Notes under the pieces: generated by a model | The model's database searches: none | Told to the model about the DNA's origin: nothing | The model's input: the letters and a program-made list of their open reading frames with translations, nothing else | Assembly: GCF_001894985.1 (NCBI RefSeq) | Contig: NZ_BCXG01000009.1 | Location: 118,285 to 182,284 of the forward strand | Direction of reading: 5' to 3' | From: Rhodococcus tukisamuensis NBRC 100609 | Lineage (GTDB): Bacteria > Actinomycetota > Actinomycetes > Mycobacteriales > Mycobacteriaceae | Length of the DNA stretch: 64,000 nt | In this document: positions 1-8,785 of the stretch, one piece after another | How positions within the stretch are numbered: position 1 is the stretch's first letter | Layout of the letters: each line of letters opens with the position of its first letter | Position numbers and translations under genes: made by a program

Positions 1-895
1 CGACGCCCGGCCGGTCCGGCCACGACCACACCGGCACCCCGGACGCGCCGTCCGCGGTGATCCGCTGCAGCCGGTCCTCGAGCGGGGTCCGGTCGGTCAC
101 CCAGACGGCGCCGCCGTGCGGGTCCACACAGACGTCGCCCGCGGTGCCGACACCGGAGAGCGCGACGCGGGGGGCGGACGGCCCGGTGACGGGGGCCGGC
201 CCCAGCGTGGTGACCCGCAGCAGCTTGCCGGCCAGGGAACCGGGATCTGTTGCGGCAGAAGGGTTCCCGGCGTCACCGGTCAACACCAGGAGTTCGCTCG
301 GTGAGCTGAAGGCGAGTGCGCCGGTGTTGCCGACCGGGCCGCGCGGAATCCCGGTGAGCACCTCCTTGGGCAGGTCCCCGGGCGCGATCCGGACCACCCG
401 GTTGTCGAACGACGTGCTCACGTACGCGTAGAGCAGGTTGTCCTCCGCATAGGTGGGGGACAGGGCCACGTCGAGCAGGCCGCCGTCGGCGGAACCGTCC
501 ACATCGAGCCGGGCGACCTCGGCGGGAGGTTGGCCGGGGGCGACGCGCAGGATCCGGCCGGTGCGCCGCTCGGTGACCAGTGCGGTCTGGCCGTCGGGCA
601 GCATCGTCAGGCTGCCGGTGGTGTCGAGGCAGGTCGCGACGACGGACGGGTCCGCGTCCTCGCACGGGGCCAGCGGCCGCGGGGAGGTGCTCGGGGCGGG
701 GCTCTCGGCGGTCGGCGCCGGCCGGCCGGGCGCGGTGTCGCCGCCGGGTGCGAAGGTCGGCACCGGGGTGAACGGGGTCGACGCGGTGTCGTCGAACTTC
801 GCGCAGCCGACGACGGACAGCCCGATCAGTGCCGTCGCTGCGGTGCGACGCAGTGCCAGTGCCGCAGTCGACGGCCGTCCGCGTGAGACTCCCAT
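1..895 (-). CDS. lppZ: LppZ-like lipoprotein, glucose/sorbosone dehydrogenase family (3' end cut by window edge)
   Basis: The reading frame starts at ATG 895 and runs off the left edge, so about 298 codons are visible. The N-terminus is a lipoprotein signal peptide with lipobox LSVVGC, then a Pro/Thr/Ser-rich linker. The body has short beta-propeller-like phrases (TERRTGRILRV, GGLLDVALSP, GNTGALAF) typical of the PQQ-dependent glucose/sorbosone dehydrogenase fold. It is expected to be anchored outside the membrane. In mycobacteria lppZ lies divergent from a DoxX gene, and the same arrangement is seen here with about 90 bp between the starts. Family assignment is good; the substrate is unknown. 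Confidence 0.8.
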   Translation of the reverse strand, partial: MGVSRGRPSTAALALRRTAATALIGLSVVGCAKFDDTASTPFTPVPTFAPGGDTAPGRPAPTAESPAPSTSPRPLAPCEDADPSVVATCLDTTGSLTMLPDGQTALVTERRTGRILRVAPGQPPAEVARLDVDGSADGGLLDVALSPTYAEDNLLYAYVSTSFDNRVVRIAPGDLPKEVLTGIPRGPVGNTGALAFSSPSELLVLTGDAGNPSAATDPGSLAGKLLRVTTLGPAPVTGPSAPRVALSGVGTAGDVCVDPHGGAVWVTDRTPLEDRLQRITADGASGVPVWSWPDRPGV

Positions 896-972
896 GCCTT
901 CGAACGGTACGGAAGTGACGGCCGGTGCGGCGCGCCGACCCTCGCCATGCACCACGGGCTGCCCGCGCGCTC

Positions 973-978
973 TACCCT
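973..978 (+). promoter_or_regulatory. -10 element of a leaderless doxX transcript
   Basis: TACCCT ends six bases before GTG 985. This places the expected transcription start at the start codon, and no Shine-Dalgarno sequence precedes the GTG. Confidence 0.55.
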
Positions 979-984
979 GTCACC

Positions 985-1893
985 GTGACACAGAAGCCTC
1001 GCGACGTCTCCAGCCCGTTCGACCACCCCACCGAGCGGATCCCGACCACCGACGAGGACCTGGGTCTGCTGCCCACCGAGCAGATTCCGACCTACAACGG
1101 TCCCGCCCTCCCGGCTGCCCGCCGGACCCCCGAACCGGTCACGGAGTACGTCGCAACGGCATACACGGAACCGGAGTACGTTGCGGCGGAGTACGAGTCG
1201 CCGACCCGCACCACCGAGGTGCTGCCGACCGGCGACGCCTACGACGTCGACGGCTCCTTCGCCCTCGAGGAGCCGTACGTGACGCCGGCGCCGACCGTCG
1301 TGGCACCCGCCCCGGCTCGACTCTCCGCGGAATCGGACCCGGCCGCCGCCGCGTCGCATGCCGCGGTTGCCGCGGCGCCGCGGGGCACCCTGGACCTCGG
1401 ACTGTTGGTGCTGCGGGTCGCGGTCGGCGCGCTCGCGCTCGGGCACGGCCTGCAGAAGCTCTTCGGCTGGTGGGGCGGACCCGGCCTCGACGGCTTCGAG
1501 ACCACGCTGGTCGAGGCGGGGTTCGACCAGGCCCGGCTGCTCTCGATCCTCGGCGCGGTCGCCGAGGTCGCCGGCGGTGTGTTCCTGATCGTCGGGTTGA
1601 TGACGCCCCTGGCCGCCGCCGCGGTGCTCGTGGTGATGATCAACGCCTGGTGTGTGCGGCAGGTCGCCGAACCGGGCCTGCAGTTCTTCGCCCCGGCGGG
1701 TGTCGAGTACGAGACCCTGCTGGTGGCCGCCCTGATCGCGGTGATCCTCTGCGGACCCGGCCGGATCGCCGTGGACGGCGCCCATCGGTGGGCCACCCGC
1801 CCGCGCACCGGATCGGCGCTGGCGCTGATCCTCGGCGTCGCGGCCGGGGTGTGCCTGTGGATCTTCCTGGACGGCGCCAACCCCCTGATCTGA
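985..1893 (+). CDS. DoxX family membrane protein
   Basis: A 302-residue protein. The first ~140 residues are acidic and low-complexity, rich in Pro, Glu and Thr, and are probably cytoplasmic. The C-terminal half is a DoxX domain with four hydrophobic segments. It includes LVLRVAVGALALGHGLQKLFG, shortened here to its key LGHGLQKLFG motif, and the GGVFLIVGLMTPLAA segment. In mycobacteria the homologue next to lppZ is reported to act with superoxide dismutase and a thiosulfate sulfurtransferase in a membrane oxidoreductase complex; whether that applies here is inference. GTG 985 was chosen because a -10 element lies six bases upstream. A start at 925 would run through the promoter. Confidence 0.85.
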   Translation: MTQKPRDVSSPFDHPTERIPTTDEDLGLLPTEQIPTYNGPALPAARRTPEPVTEYVATAYTEPEYVAAEYESPTRTTEVLPTGDAYDVDGSFALEEPYVTPAPTVVAPAPARLSAESDPAAAASHAAVAAAPRGTLDLGLLVLRVAVGALALGHGLQKLFGWWGGPGLDGFETTLVEAGFDQARLLSILGAVAEVAGGVFLIVGLMTPLAAAAVLVVMINAWCVRQVAEPGLQFFAPAGVEYETLLVAALIAVILCGPGRIAVDGAHRWATRPRTGSALALILGVAAGVCLWIFLDGANPLI

Positions 1894-1909
1894 GTGACCA
1901 GGGGGCTGG
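1878..1909. terminator. Hairpin between doxX and the permease gene
   Basis: CCCCCTG (1881-1887) pairs with CAGGGGG (1899-1905), flanked by CCA/TGG. It overlaps the doxX stop codon and lies between convergent genes. Confidence 0.5.
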
Positions 1910-1926
1910 CTGAGAGGTGAGTGAGG

Positions 1927-3459
1927 TCAGACGGGCAGGCTGGCCCGCTCGGGTTGCGGCGCGGGCTCCACCGGGGCGTTGAGGCGCCGGCCGAGGACCG
2001 ACTTGCGGTACCCGTAGGAGAAGTAGACGGCGACGCCGAGCGCCATCCAGACGACGAACCGGATCCAGGTCTCCACCGACAGGTTGAGCATCAGCCACAG
2101 GCAGGCCAGCACCGCGACGATCGGGACGACGGGCATCAGCGGGACCCGGAAGCCACGCGGCAGGTCCGGCCGGGTGCGGCGCAGCACCATCACCCCGATG
2201 CAGACCAGGACGAAGGCGAACAGGGTGCCGATGTTCACCATCTCCTCGAGGGTGCCCATCGGGAAGAAACCGGCCAGCAGGGCGACGACGCCGCCGACGA
2301 TGAGGGTGATCCGCACCGGGGTGCCCTTCTTGCCGGTCTTCGCCAGGCCGCGGGGCATCAGCCCGTCCCGTGACATCGCGAACAGCACCCGGGTCTGGCC
2401 GAGCATCATGACCATCACGACCGTGGTCAGGCCGGCAAGCCCGCCGAAGTTGATGACCCACTGCGCCCAGGTGATGCCGTGCGCCTCGAAGGCCGTGGCG
2501 AGCGTCGCACTGCTGTCGCCGACCAGTGGGCTGCCGCTGCGCAGGTCGGTGTACTTGACCATCCCGGTCAGCACCAGGGTGACGCCGACGTAGAGCACGG
2601 TGACGATGGCGAGGGAGCCGAGAATGCCCCGCGGCAGCGCCTTCTGGGGGTTCTTGGTCTCCTCCGCGGTGGTGGCCACGACGTCGAATCCGATGAACGC
2701 GAAGAACACCAGGCTGGCGGCGGCGAGCAGGCCGTACCAGCCGTAGGTGCTGCCGCCGGCGCCGGTGAAGAACGAGAACAGCGACTGGTGCACGCCGCTG
2801 GCGGTGCTGGCGGCGCCCTCGGCGGGCGGGACGTACGGCGAGTAGTTCTCCTTCTTGACGTAGAACGCGCCGACCACGATGACGAGCAGGACCACGATGA
2901 TCTTGATGGCGGTGATGACGGCCGAGACCCGCGAGGAGACCTTGGTGCCGATGGCGAGGACGAGGGTGATCGCACCGATGATCACCAGGGCGCCCCAGTC
3001 GAAGGCGATCGGTCCGAGATGCGCGGTCGTGGACCCGGCCGCGCCGATCACGTTGCCGAGGTACAGCGACCAGCCCTTCGCGACCACCGCCGAGGCGAGC
3101 GCGAACTCGAGGATCAGGTCCCACCCGATGATCCAGGCCACGAACTCGCCGAAGGTGGCGTACGAGAAGGTGTAGGCGCTGCCGGCCACCGGCACGGCGG
3201 ACGCGAACTCGGCGTAACACAGGGCCGCCAGCCCGCACGCCGCGGCGGCAAGGACGAAGGCCAGCGAGATCGACGGCCCGGCCACGTTGCCCGCGGTCCG
3301 CGCGGTCAGCGTGAAGATGCCCGCGCCGACGACCACGGCGACGCCGAACACCGTCAGGTCCCAGGCCGTGAGGTCGCGCCGCAGGCGGGTGCCGGGTTCG
3401 TCCGTGTCCGCTATCGACTGTTCGACTGATTTCGTTCGCCAGATGCCTGCTCCGGGCAT
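1927..3459 (-). CDS. APC superfamily amino-acid permease (CAT/YfnA type)
   Basis: This 510-residue polytopic membrane protein has about 12 hydrophobic segments. The first carries the APC consensus GVAVVVGAGIFTLTA, followed by the family motif AALCYAEFASAVPVAGSAY. It imports an amino acid by symport or exchange; the CAT/YfnA group usually takes cationic or branched amino acids, but the substrate cannot be read here. ATG 3459 has AAGGAG eight bases upstream. It is divergent from an amino-acid dehydrogenase at 3853, which suggests uptake linked to catabolism of the same amino acid. Confidence 0.88.
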   Translation of the reverse strand: MPGAGIWRTKSVEQSIADTDEPGTRLRRDLTAWDLTVFGVAVVVGAGIFTLTARTAGNVAGPSISLAFVLAAAACGLAALCYAEFASAVPVAGSAYTFSYATFGEFVAWIIGWDLILEFALASAVVAKGWSLYLGNVIGAAGSTTAHLGPIAFDWGALVIIGAITLVLAIGTKVSSRVSAVITAIKIIVVLLVIVVGAFYVKKENYSPYVPPAEGAASTASGVHQSLFSFFTGAGGSTYGWYGLLAAASLVFFAFIGFDVVATTAEETKNPQKALPRGILGSLAIVTVLYVGVTLVLTGMVKYTDLRSGSPLVGDSSATLATAFEAHGITWAQWVINFGGLAGLTTVVMVMMLGQTRVLFAMSRDGLMPRGLAKTGKKGTPVRITLIVGGVVALLAGFFPMGTLEEMVNIGTLFAFVLVCIGVMVLRRTRPDLPRGFRVPLMPVVPIVAVLACLWLMLNLSVETWIRFVVWMALGVAVYFSYGYRKSVLGRRLNAPVEPAPQPERASLPV

Positions 3460-3852
3460 GGGTGGACTCCTTGCTGTGCAGCCTGCGGCCTCGTGGGCCG
3501 GGAAATGGGCGGTGTCACCGAAGGCGATCGTAGGTGGACTGTGATCCAGGTCTCAGTGGCGAGACGAAGGGAATCATCCGAGGGCCCGCGGCGGCAATAC
3601 CCGGCGGACAAGTTGAGCAGGATGCTCACCTCGGTGCGCCATCCGTCGACGCAGCTGCGCTCCGTGCGCAGGCGGATCGGCGGCCGCGCGGCGTGCGGCC
3701 CAGCGGGGTTGACAATTGTGTGACGCCGCTTACAGTTCTTCTCCGGCGGGGTCCCGCCGGAACGTGCCACAAGTGCCGTAAATCATTGCCCCACAGCGAG
3801 TCAGCCCCACGAGGGTGGACTCGTCGCGGGCGGAGTATCACAGGAGAGCGTC
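3460..3852. other. Divergent intergenic region, permease / amino-acid dehydrogenase
   Basis: No convincing gene lies in this 393-bp stretch. It holds a near-consensus promoter for the dehydrogenase (3709-3736) and a 9-bp hairpin just after the expected transcription start (TCCGGCGGG 3742-3750 with CCCGCCGGA 3753-3761). Confidence 0.6.
3709..3736 (+). promoter_or_regulatory. Sigma-70-type promoter of the amino-acid dehydrogenase gene
   Basis: TTGACA (3709-3714) and TACAGT (3731-3736) are 16 bp apart. This is unusually close to consensus for such a GC-rich genome. The 5' leader would be about 110 nt and begin with the 3742-3761 hairpin. Confidence 0.65.
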
Positions 3853-4869
3853 ATGAGCGTCGTGAATTCGCTGGCCGATCAGGACTTCGAGCAGCTGTCG
3901 ATCCGCCGGACGGAGGGCGGATTCGCGAGCATCGTCGCGGTGCACGACACCACGCTGGGCCCGGCGCTGGGCGGGGTCCGGATCCGCAAGTACGCCAGCG
4001 ACGAACTGGCGGCCACCGACGCCATGCGGCTGGCGCGCGCGATGACCTTCAAGGCCGCCCTGGCGGGCCTCCCGCTCGGCGGCGGCAAGAGTGTCGTCAA
4101 CGCCGACCCGTTCAGTGACAAGACCCGGGACCTGCTCGAAGCGCACGGCCGGCACATCGGAATGTTCGGCGGGCGGTACATCCCCGGGGCCGACATGGGC
4201 ACCGGCAGCGCTGACCTCGAGGTGATCGGCCGGTACGTGCCGCGGGTCTCGAGTGCCGGGCGTGACCCCTCGCCGTACACCGCCCGCGGCGTGGTGGCCT
4301 CGATCGCGGCGGTGGCGTCGCACCTGGGCCGCGACGTCGAGGGGCTGCGGGTGGCGGTGCAGGGCGCAGGCAACGTGGGCCTGGGCATCGTCGAGCAGCT
4401 GACCGCGCGCGGGGCCACCGTCCTGGTCGCCGACCCGGATCCGGTGCGGGTCGAGAAGGCAGTGGAAAGCTTTGGCGCGCAGCCGAGTCCGCTGTCCGAC
4501 ATCCTGCACGCCGAGGTGGACGTGGTCTGCCCGGCGGGACCGGGGCAGGTGGTCGACCATGCCGTGGCGAAACGGCTCTCCGCGGTCGCGGTGGTGGGTG
4601 CGGCGAACAACATGTTGGCGGAGCCGACGGTCAGCGCTGCGCTCGCTGCCCGTGGCGTCGTGTACGTGCCGGACTTCGTCTCCAACTCCGGCGGGCTGAT
4701 CTCGTGCGAGGCGGAGGTGAACGGCGTGAGCGACTTCGTCGACCGGGTCGACCGGATCGGCGAGGTGGTGCTCGAGATCCTCGACTACGCCCGCGTCGTC
4801 GGGGTGGACAGCGACACGGCCGCGGTGTCGCTCGCCCGCCGGCGGATCGCCGAGTTCGCCGCGGCCTGA
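3853..4869 (+). CDS. Glu/Leu/Phe/Val dehydrogenase family amino-acid dehydrogenase
   Basis: The 338-residue product fits leucine/phenylalanine/valine dehydrogenases, NAD-dependent enzymes that oxidatively deaminate an amino acid to its 2-oxo acid and ammonia. It carries the glycine-rich catalytic-lysine region MTFKAALAGLPLGGGKSV (about residues 57-74). A Rossmann motif AVQGAGNVGLGIVEQL lies near residue 172, and the ending NSGGLIS is typical of the family. AGGAG lies seven bases before ATG 3853. Specificity among Leu, Val and Phe is not decided by the sequence. The divergent permease suggests a catabolic role. Confidence 0.88.
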   Translation: MSVVNSLADQDFEQLSIRRTEGGFASIVAVHDTTLGPALGGVRIRKYASDELAATDAMRLARAMTFKAALAGLPLGGGKSVVNADPFSDKTRDLLEAHGRHIGMFGGRYIPGADMGTGSADLEVIGRYVPRVSSAGRDPSPYTARGVVASIAAVASHLGRDVEGLRVAVQGAGNVGLGIVEQLTARGATVLVADPDPVRVEKAVESFGAQPSPLSDILHAEVDVVCPAGPGQVVDHAVAKRLSAVAVVGAANNMLAEPTVSAALAARGVVYVPDFVSNSGGLISCEAEVNGVSDFVDRVDRIGEVVLEILDYARVVGVDSDTAAVSLARRRIAEFAAA

Positions 4870-4878
4870 GCGGCCGGC

Positions 4879-4911
4879 CGCGCCCCGGTGGGTGGGACCC
4901 GCCGGGGCGCG
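4879..4911 (+). terminator. Terminator after the amino-acid dehydrogenase gene
   Basis: A 15-bp stem with one G-T pair (4879-4893 with 4897-4911) closes on a GGG loop ten bases after the stop codon. Confidence 0.75.
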
Positions 4912-4952
4912 AGCGGGTCGGCAGCAGCACTTTTCGGCGTCCGTGCGGTGGG

Positions 4953-4958
4953 TAGGAT
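4953..4958 (+). promoter_or_regulatory. -10 element of a leaderless XRE regulator transcript
   Basis: TAGGAT ends six bases before ATG 4965 and no ribosome binding site is present. A leaderless mRNA is likely. Confidence 0.6.
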
Positions 4959-4964
4959 GGGCCA

Positions 4965-5348
4965 ATGGCCGACGAGACGCCCCCCTTGCCCACGCTGGGG
5001 GAGATGATTCGCAGACAGCGCGAACTGGCGGCCCTCCCGATGCGGCAGCTCGCCGAGATGGTGGGCATCTCGAACCCCTACCTGTCCCAGATCGAACGCA
5101 ACCTGCGTGAGCCGAGCGAGCAGGTGCTCGAGTCGATCGCGGACCACCTGAAGATGTCCGCCGACCTGCTCTCGGCCCGGGCGCACCGCGGCGACACCGA
5201 CGGCAAGCCCGAGGTGGTCGTGGCGATCCGCAGGGACAAGGACCTCACGAAGGCGCAGCGCGCCGCGCTGGAGGAGATGTACACGACCTTCCGCGAGATG
5301 ACGGTCGCCAACCGGCGCCGTGGCCGTGGCCAGGCCGGTACCGACTAG
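4965..5348 (+). CDS. XRE family helix-turn-helix regulator
   Basis: A 127-residue DNA-binding protein. Residues 10-65 form a Cro/CI-type helix-turn-helix (LGEMIRRQRELAALPMRQLA, then VGISNPYLSQIERNLREPS). The C-terminal part is a short charged helix ending in RRRGRGQAG. It resembles the mycobacterial XRE gene beside hbhA, whose product has a phasin-like helical region. Here a phasin gene and phaC lie close by on the opposite strand, so control of the PHA genes is a reasonable inference. The downstream hydrolase gene is convergent, overlapping by four bases. Confidence 0.85.
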   Translation: MADETPPLPTLGEMIRRQRELAALPMRQLAEMVGISNPYLSQIERNLREPSEQVLESIADHLKMSADLLSARAHRGDTDGKPEVVVAIRRDKDLTKAQRAALEEMYTTFREMTVANRRRGRGQAGTD

Positions 5349-6478
5349 CCCCGCCGGGCCGATACGACGGCAACGTCCCGCAGCAGCGGAAGCCACTGCC
5401 GGCGAAGCACTTCCGTCTCGCACACCATGCCCAGGTGGCCGGTGTCCGCGGTGATCCTGGTGACGGACTCCCGGGGCGTCGAGACGAGGTCGGCCAGCGC
5501 CCACAGTTGTGTGGGCGGCGTGACGGTGTCGCGGGTGCCGGCGAGGAGGAAGAGCGGGCACTCGACGGCGGCCAGGTCGATACGCTCGCCGCCGACCGTC
5601 ATCTCGCCGCGGGCGAGTTCGTTGCGCAGGAACAGGTGCTCGAGCGTCCAACGGTAGAGCGCCGTCGGAACGTCCTGCGGATGGTTGATCCAGTTCCGGA
5701 ACGCGGTTTCCGCCTCGACCGCCGCCGGATCGTCGATGGCACCCCACAGCGCCATCATCCGACCCCATTCGGTCGGCCACTCCGCCAGGTTCAGAGCCGC
5801 TGCCTGGGTGCGTCCGGACTGCAGCAGGTCCCAGGGCAGCCCACCGACCACGCCGGCACCGACCCTGCTCCGTCCCGCCCGCATCCAGGCAGTGCGTTGC
5901 GCGTCGACTCCGCGTTCGCAGTCGATCGGTGCGGATGCCACGGTCAGGGTGGCCACGGATTCGGGGCGCCGGGCGGCGTGCGTCGCGGCCAGCCAGCCGC
6001 CCTGGGAGAAGCCGACCAGGTTGACCCGGCCGCCGAGTGCGGTGACGGCCTCGTCGAGCACCCGGAGGTGTTCCTCGATGCCCCAGTCGTCCTCGGCCGC
6101 AGTCGGATCGAGCCATTCGATGCAGTGCAGGTCGTCCAGGCCGGCCTCGAGGCAGGTGCCGAGCAGGCTCTGCCGGGGGGACAGGTCGACGACGCACGAG
6201 GTCTGCCCGGATCGGGGCGGCACCACCAGGGTCGGAAGGATCGATCCCGGTCCGGCCGCGGCCGCGGTGGAGAAGTTCCGCAGGCAGGCCTGCGTCCAGA
6301 GCTTTTCGGTGACGCTGTCGTGGTGGAAACGCGGCGGCGACCGGTGGAGTACTACCTGCCAGAACACCGCGGCGTCGGCAAGCGGTCCCCACGGAGCCCG
6401 ATCGCGGCGCAGCGCGCCGCGTGCGTACCCCGTCCAGCTGGTGACGGCGGCCTCGGCGACTTCTCTGATCACGCGCAT
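5345..6478 (-). CDS. PHA synthase-related alpha/beta hydrolase, candidate intracellular PHA depolymerase
   Basis: This 377-residue protein resembles PHA synthases over the alpha/beta-hydrolase core. Its nucleophile motif is GFSQGG (Ser near residue 158), where PhaC has Cys. The motif RNELARGEMTVGGERIDL is shared with PhaC. The distal His is probably in DTGHLGM. A Ser nucleophile points to a hydrolase, and with phaC, phaJ and a phasin just upstream a granule depolymerase or oligomer hydrolase is the best guess. A strong terminator (6509-6554) separates it from the phasin gene, so it probably has its own promoter. Confidence 0.7.
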   Translation of the reverse strand: MRVIREVAEAAVTSWTGYARGALRRDRAPWGPLADAAVFWQVVLHRSPPRFHHDSVTEKLWTQACLRNFSTAAAAGPGSILPTLVVPPRSGQTSCVVDLSPRQSLLGTCLEAGLDDLHCIEWLDPTAAEDDWGIEEHLRVLDEAVTALGGRVNLVGFSQGGWLAATHAARRPESVATLTVASAPIDCERGVDAQRTAWMRAGRSRVGAGVVGGLPWDLLQSGRTQAAALNLAEWPTEWGRMMALWGAIDDPAAVEAETAFRNWINHPQDVPTALYRWTLEHLFLRNELARGEMTVGGERIDLAAVECPLFLLAGTRDTVTPPTQLWALADLVSTPRESVTRITADTGHLGMVCETEVLRRQWLPLLRDVAVVSARRG

Positions 6479-6508
6479 GCGTTGCTTTCTGTAGTTGTGG
6501 ACAAAGAC

Positions 6509-6554
6509 GGCGCGGTCCCCGGCAGGAGTGAGTGTGCCTGCCGGGGACCGCGCC
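6509..6554 (-). terminator. Strong terminator after the phasin gene
   Basis: A perfect 18-bp stem (6509-6526 with 6537-6554) surrounds a 10-nt loop, 18 bases downstream of the phasin stop codon. Confidence 0.85.
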
Positions 6555-6571
6555 TGGTGCGCCGCTCTGTC

Positions 6572-6976
6572 CTACTTGAGCATCTCGCGGGCCGCGGAGG
6601 TGGCGGTGGCGCTGAGGCCGGAGACCAGGTCGGCCTGCGCGTTGACGACGGCCCCGACCCAGTCCAGGCCCGACGCGCCGGCGAGCTTCTTCTGGAACTC
6701 CGTGACGGTGCCCAGCGACTTCTCGTAGCTGTCCAGGGTCAGCAGGCTGGCCTGCTTGGCCGCGGCGTAGACCTTCTCGTTGAAGTTCTGTGCGCGCTCG
6801 GCGCTCTCGTCGACCGCCTTGGTGACCCGCTCGGTGGTCGCGTCGACGACCTTGGTGACCCGCTCGGTGGTCGCGTCGACGACCTTGGCGGCGCGAGCGG
6901 CGCTGGCGTCGACGACCTTGGTGGCGCTCTCGACACTGGCGTCGATGGTGCTCTGAGCGGACTTCGTGACGGTCAT
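6572..6976 (-). CDS. Phasin-like PHA granule protein with 11-residue repeats
   Basis: A 134-residue helical protein with no Cys and a strongly amphipathic composition. Residues ~10-55 are four tandem 11-residue repeats of the form KVVDATTERVT, two of them identical at DNA level. The rest (NEKVYAAAKQASLLTLDSYE, then VGAVVNAQADLVSGL) matches phasin-family helices. Phasins coat PHA granules and can interact with lipid surfaces; the mycobacterial adhesin HbhA has a related helical region but also a Lys-rich tail, absent here. GGAGT lies seven bases before ATG 6976. It lies downstream of phaC in the same orientation. Confidence 0.8.
   Translation of the reverse strand: MTVTKSAQSTIDASVESATKVVDASAARAAKVVDATTERVTKVVDATTERVTKAVDESAERAQNFNEKVYAAAKQASLLTLDSYEKSLGTVTEFQKKLAGASGLDWVGAVVNAQADLVSGLSATATSAAREMLK
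6817..6948 (-). repeat. Four 33-bp tandem repeats inside the phasin gene
   Basis: Units are 6817-6849, 6850-6882, 6883-6915 and 6916-6948. The first two are identical over 33 bp and the other two diverge. They encode 11-residue helical repeats. Confidence 0.85.
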
Positions 6977-7093
6977 GGCTACTCCTCGTGGTGATCGGAT
7001 GTGCGGTGGAATCGCGTGTGCGGCAACAGTCCTTGCCCGCCTACGGCACGTTAGCAGGTTAGCATGATCACTGCTAACTCTCCAGGGTTGCGG

Positions 7094-8785
7094 TCAGCTG
7101 AACACGTACGTGCCCGGTGCGGCGCCGAGCACCTTGTGCCCGGGTCCGCCCATCGGCGGCGGAGCCTGCAGCGCGCCGGCGCGCTGGTTGGACCAGGTCG
7201 TCCAGTCCGCCCACCACGACCCCGGGCTCCGCTTCGCCTTCTCTCGCCAGGTCTGCGCGTCGGCCGGCAGGGCGGGCGCCTGCTTGGCGTCGGGGGACCC
7301 CAGTGCCTCGACCCAGCTCTTCTTCCCGGGCGGGTTCACGATGCCGGCGATGTGGCCGCCGTTCGAGAGCACGTAGCGCACGTTGCCGCCGAACAGCCCC
7401 GCGCTGGCGTACGACGACGCCCACGGCACGATGTGGTCGTTCTCCGCGCCGATGACGTACACGTCGTTGGTGAAGTCGGACAGCGAGATCTTCTCGTCGC
7501 CGATCGTGAACTCGCCCCTGGCCAGTTCGTTGTCCCGGTAGAGCGAACGCAGGTAGCGGCTGTGCATGGCGGCCGGCATCCGGGTGGAGTCCTCGTTCCA
7601 CACGAGAAGGTCGAAGGCGGCAGGCTTTTCGCCGAGCATCCACCGGCTGACCCAGTAGCCGAAGATCAGGTCGTTCGCGCGGAGCAGATCGAAGGTCAGG
7701 CTCATGTCCTCGCCCGCGAGGTAGCCGTTCTTCCCCATGATGATGTCGATCTTGTACAGCGTCTCCGGGTCGGAGATCAACCCGAGTTCACCCGGCTCGC
7801 TGTAGTCGAGGAGCGTGTTGATCAGGGTCAGGGTGCCCATCCGCTGGTCGCCCTTGCCGGCAAAGTGCCCGGCCGCGATCGCGGACATGGCCCCGCCGAG
7901 GCACAGGCCCGCGATGTCGACCCGCGGAGCCCCGGTGATCTCCAGGACCGCGTCCATCGCCGCGTCGATGCCCTGGTCGAGGTAGTCCTCGAACGTCACC
8001 GCGCCCATCGACTCGTCCGGGTTCCGGTACGACATCACGAACACGGTGCGGTGGTGCTGGACGGCCCACTCGAGGTAGCTGCGGTCCGGACCGATGTCCA
8101 TGATGTAGTACTTGTTGATCCAGGGCGGGCAGGCCAGCAGCGGGATCTCGTGCACCTGTGTGGTCTGCGGCGCGTACTGGATCAGCTCGATCATCTCGTT
8201 GCGGAAGACGACCTTGCCCTCGGTCGCGGCCATGTTCTCGCCGACAGTGAAGGCGTCATGGTCCACCCGCAACGGCCGGCCGCCGCGCTTGACGAGGTCC
8301 TCCAGCGCGTAGCCCGCGCCGCGGACCAAGGACTTGCCGCCGGTCTGGATCGCCCGGGTGAGCACCGTCGGGTTCGTCAACGGCGAGTTGGTCGGGGCCG
8401 CCGCGTCGAGTGCGAGGTGCGCGAACTGGCGTGCCTTGGCCGCGGTGAACTCGTCCTCGGTGCCGGCGTCGACCAGGTCGTCGACGAAGGTCCGAGTGGT
8501 CAGGTAGGACTGCAGCAGGGCGAAGTACGCGGGGTTCTCCCGCCACGCGGGATCGCGGAAGCGGTTGTCGCACTCGCTCACCGACTGCGGCGCCGAGGCC
8601 TCGGTGCCGAGGGCGACCCGCAGGGTCGCCGGCGGAATCTGGGCCAGGGTCCGTGCCAGCCGGCCGGTCGCCGCCGTCACCTCCGCCGGGTTCTTGATCG
8701 CGTTCTTCGACACCGACCCGGTTGCCGAGAACCAGCCGACGGGGTCCACCTTGGCGCCGATCCGGCGCTGCAGATTCTCAAGCAT
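7094..8785 (-). CDS. phaC: Polyhydroxyalkanoate synthase PhaC (class I/II type)
   Basis: The 563-residue enzyme polymerises (R)-3-hydroxyacyl-CoA into PHA at the granule surface. The lipase-like box is GLCLGG with the catalytic Cys near residue 295. The catalytic Asp and His are probably in GAENDHIVPW and SNGGHIAG. It also has the family phrases PPWINKYYI and YRNPDESMG. The length suits a single-subunit class I/II synthase rather than class III (PhaE-dependent). ATG 8785 overlaps the upstream phaJ-like gene by 8 nt and has GGTGG upstream, so the two are probably translationally coupled. A start at 8815 would overlap phaJ much further. Confidence 0.93.
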   Translation of the reverse strand: MLENLQRRIGAKVDPVGWFSATGSVSKNAIKNPAEVTAATGRLARTLAQIPPATLRVALGTEASAPQSVSECDNRFRDPAWRENPAYFALLQSYLTTRTFVDDLVDAGTEDEFTAAKARQFAHLALDAAAPTNSPLTNPTVLTRAIQTGGKSLVRGAGYALEDLVKRGGRPLRVDHDAFTVGENMAATEGKVVFRNEMIELIQYAPQTTQVHEIPLLACPPWINKYYIMDIGPDRSYLEWAVQHHRTVFVMSYRNPDESMGAVTFEDYLDQGIDAAMDAVLEITGAPRVDIAGLCLGGAMSAIAAGHFAGKGDQRMGTLTLINTLLDYSEPGELGLISDPETLYKIDIIMGKNGYLAGEDMSLTFDLLRANDLIFGYWVSRWMLGEKPAAFDLLVWNEDSTRMPAAMHSRYLRSLYRDNELARGEFTIGDEKISLSDFTNDVYVIGAENDHIVPWASSYASAGLFGGNVRYVLSNGGHIAGIVNPPGKKSWVEALGSPDAKQAPALPADAQTWREKAKRSPGSWWADWTTWSNQRAGALQAPPPMGGPGHKVLGAAPGTYVFS

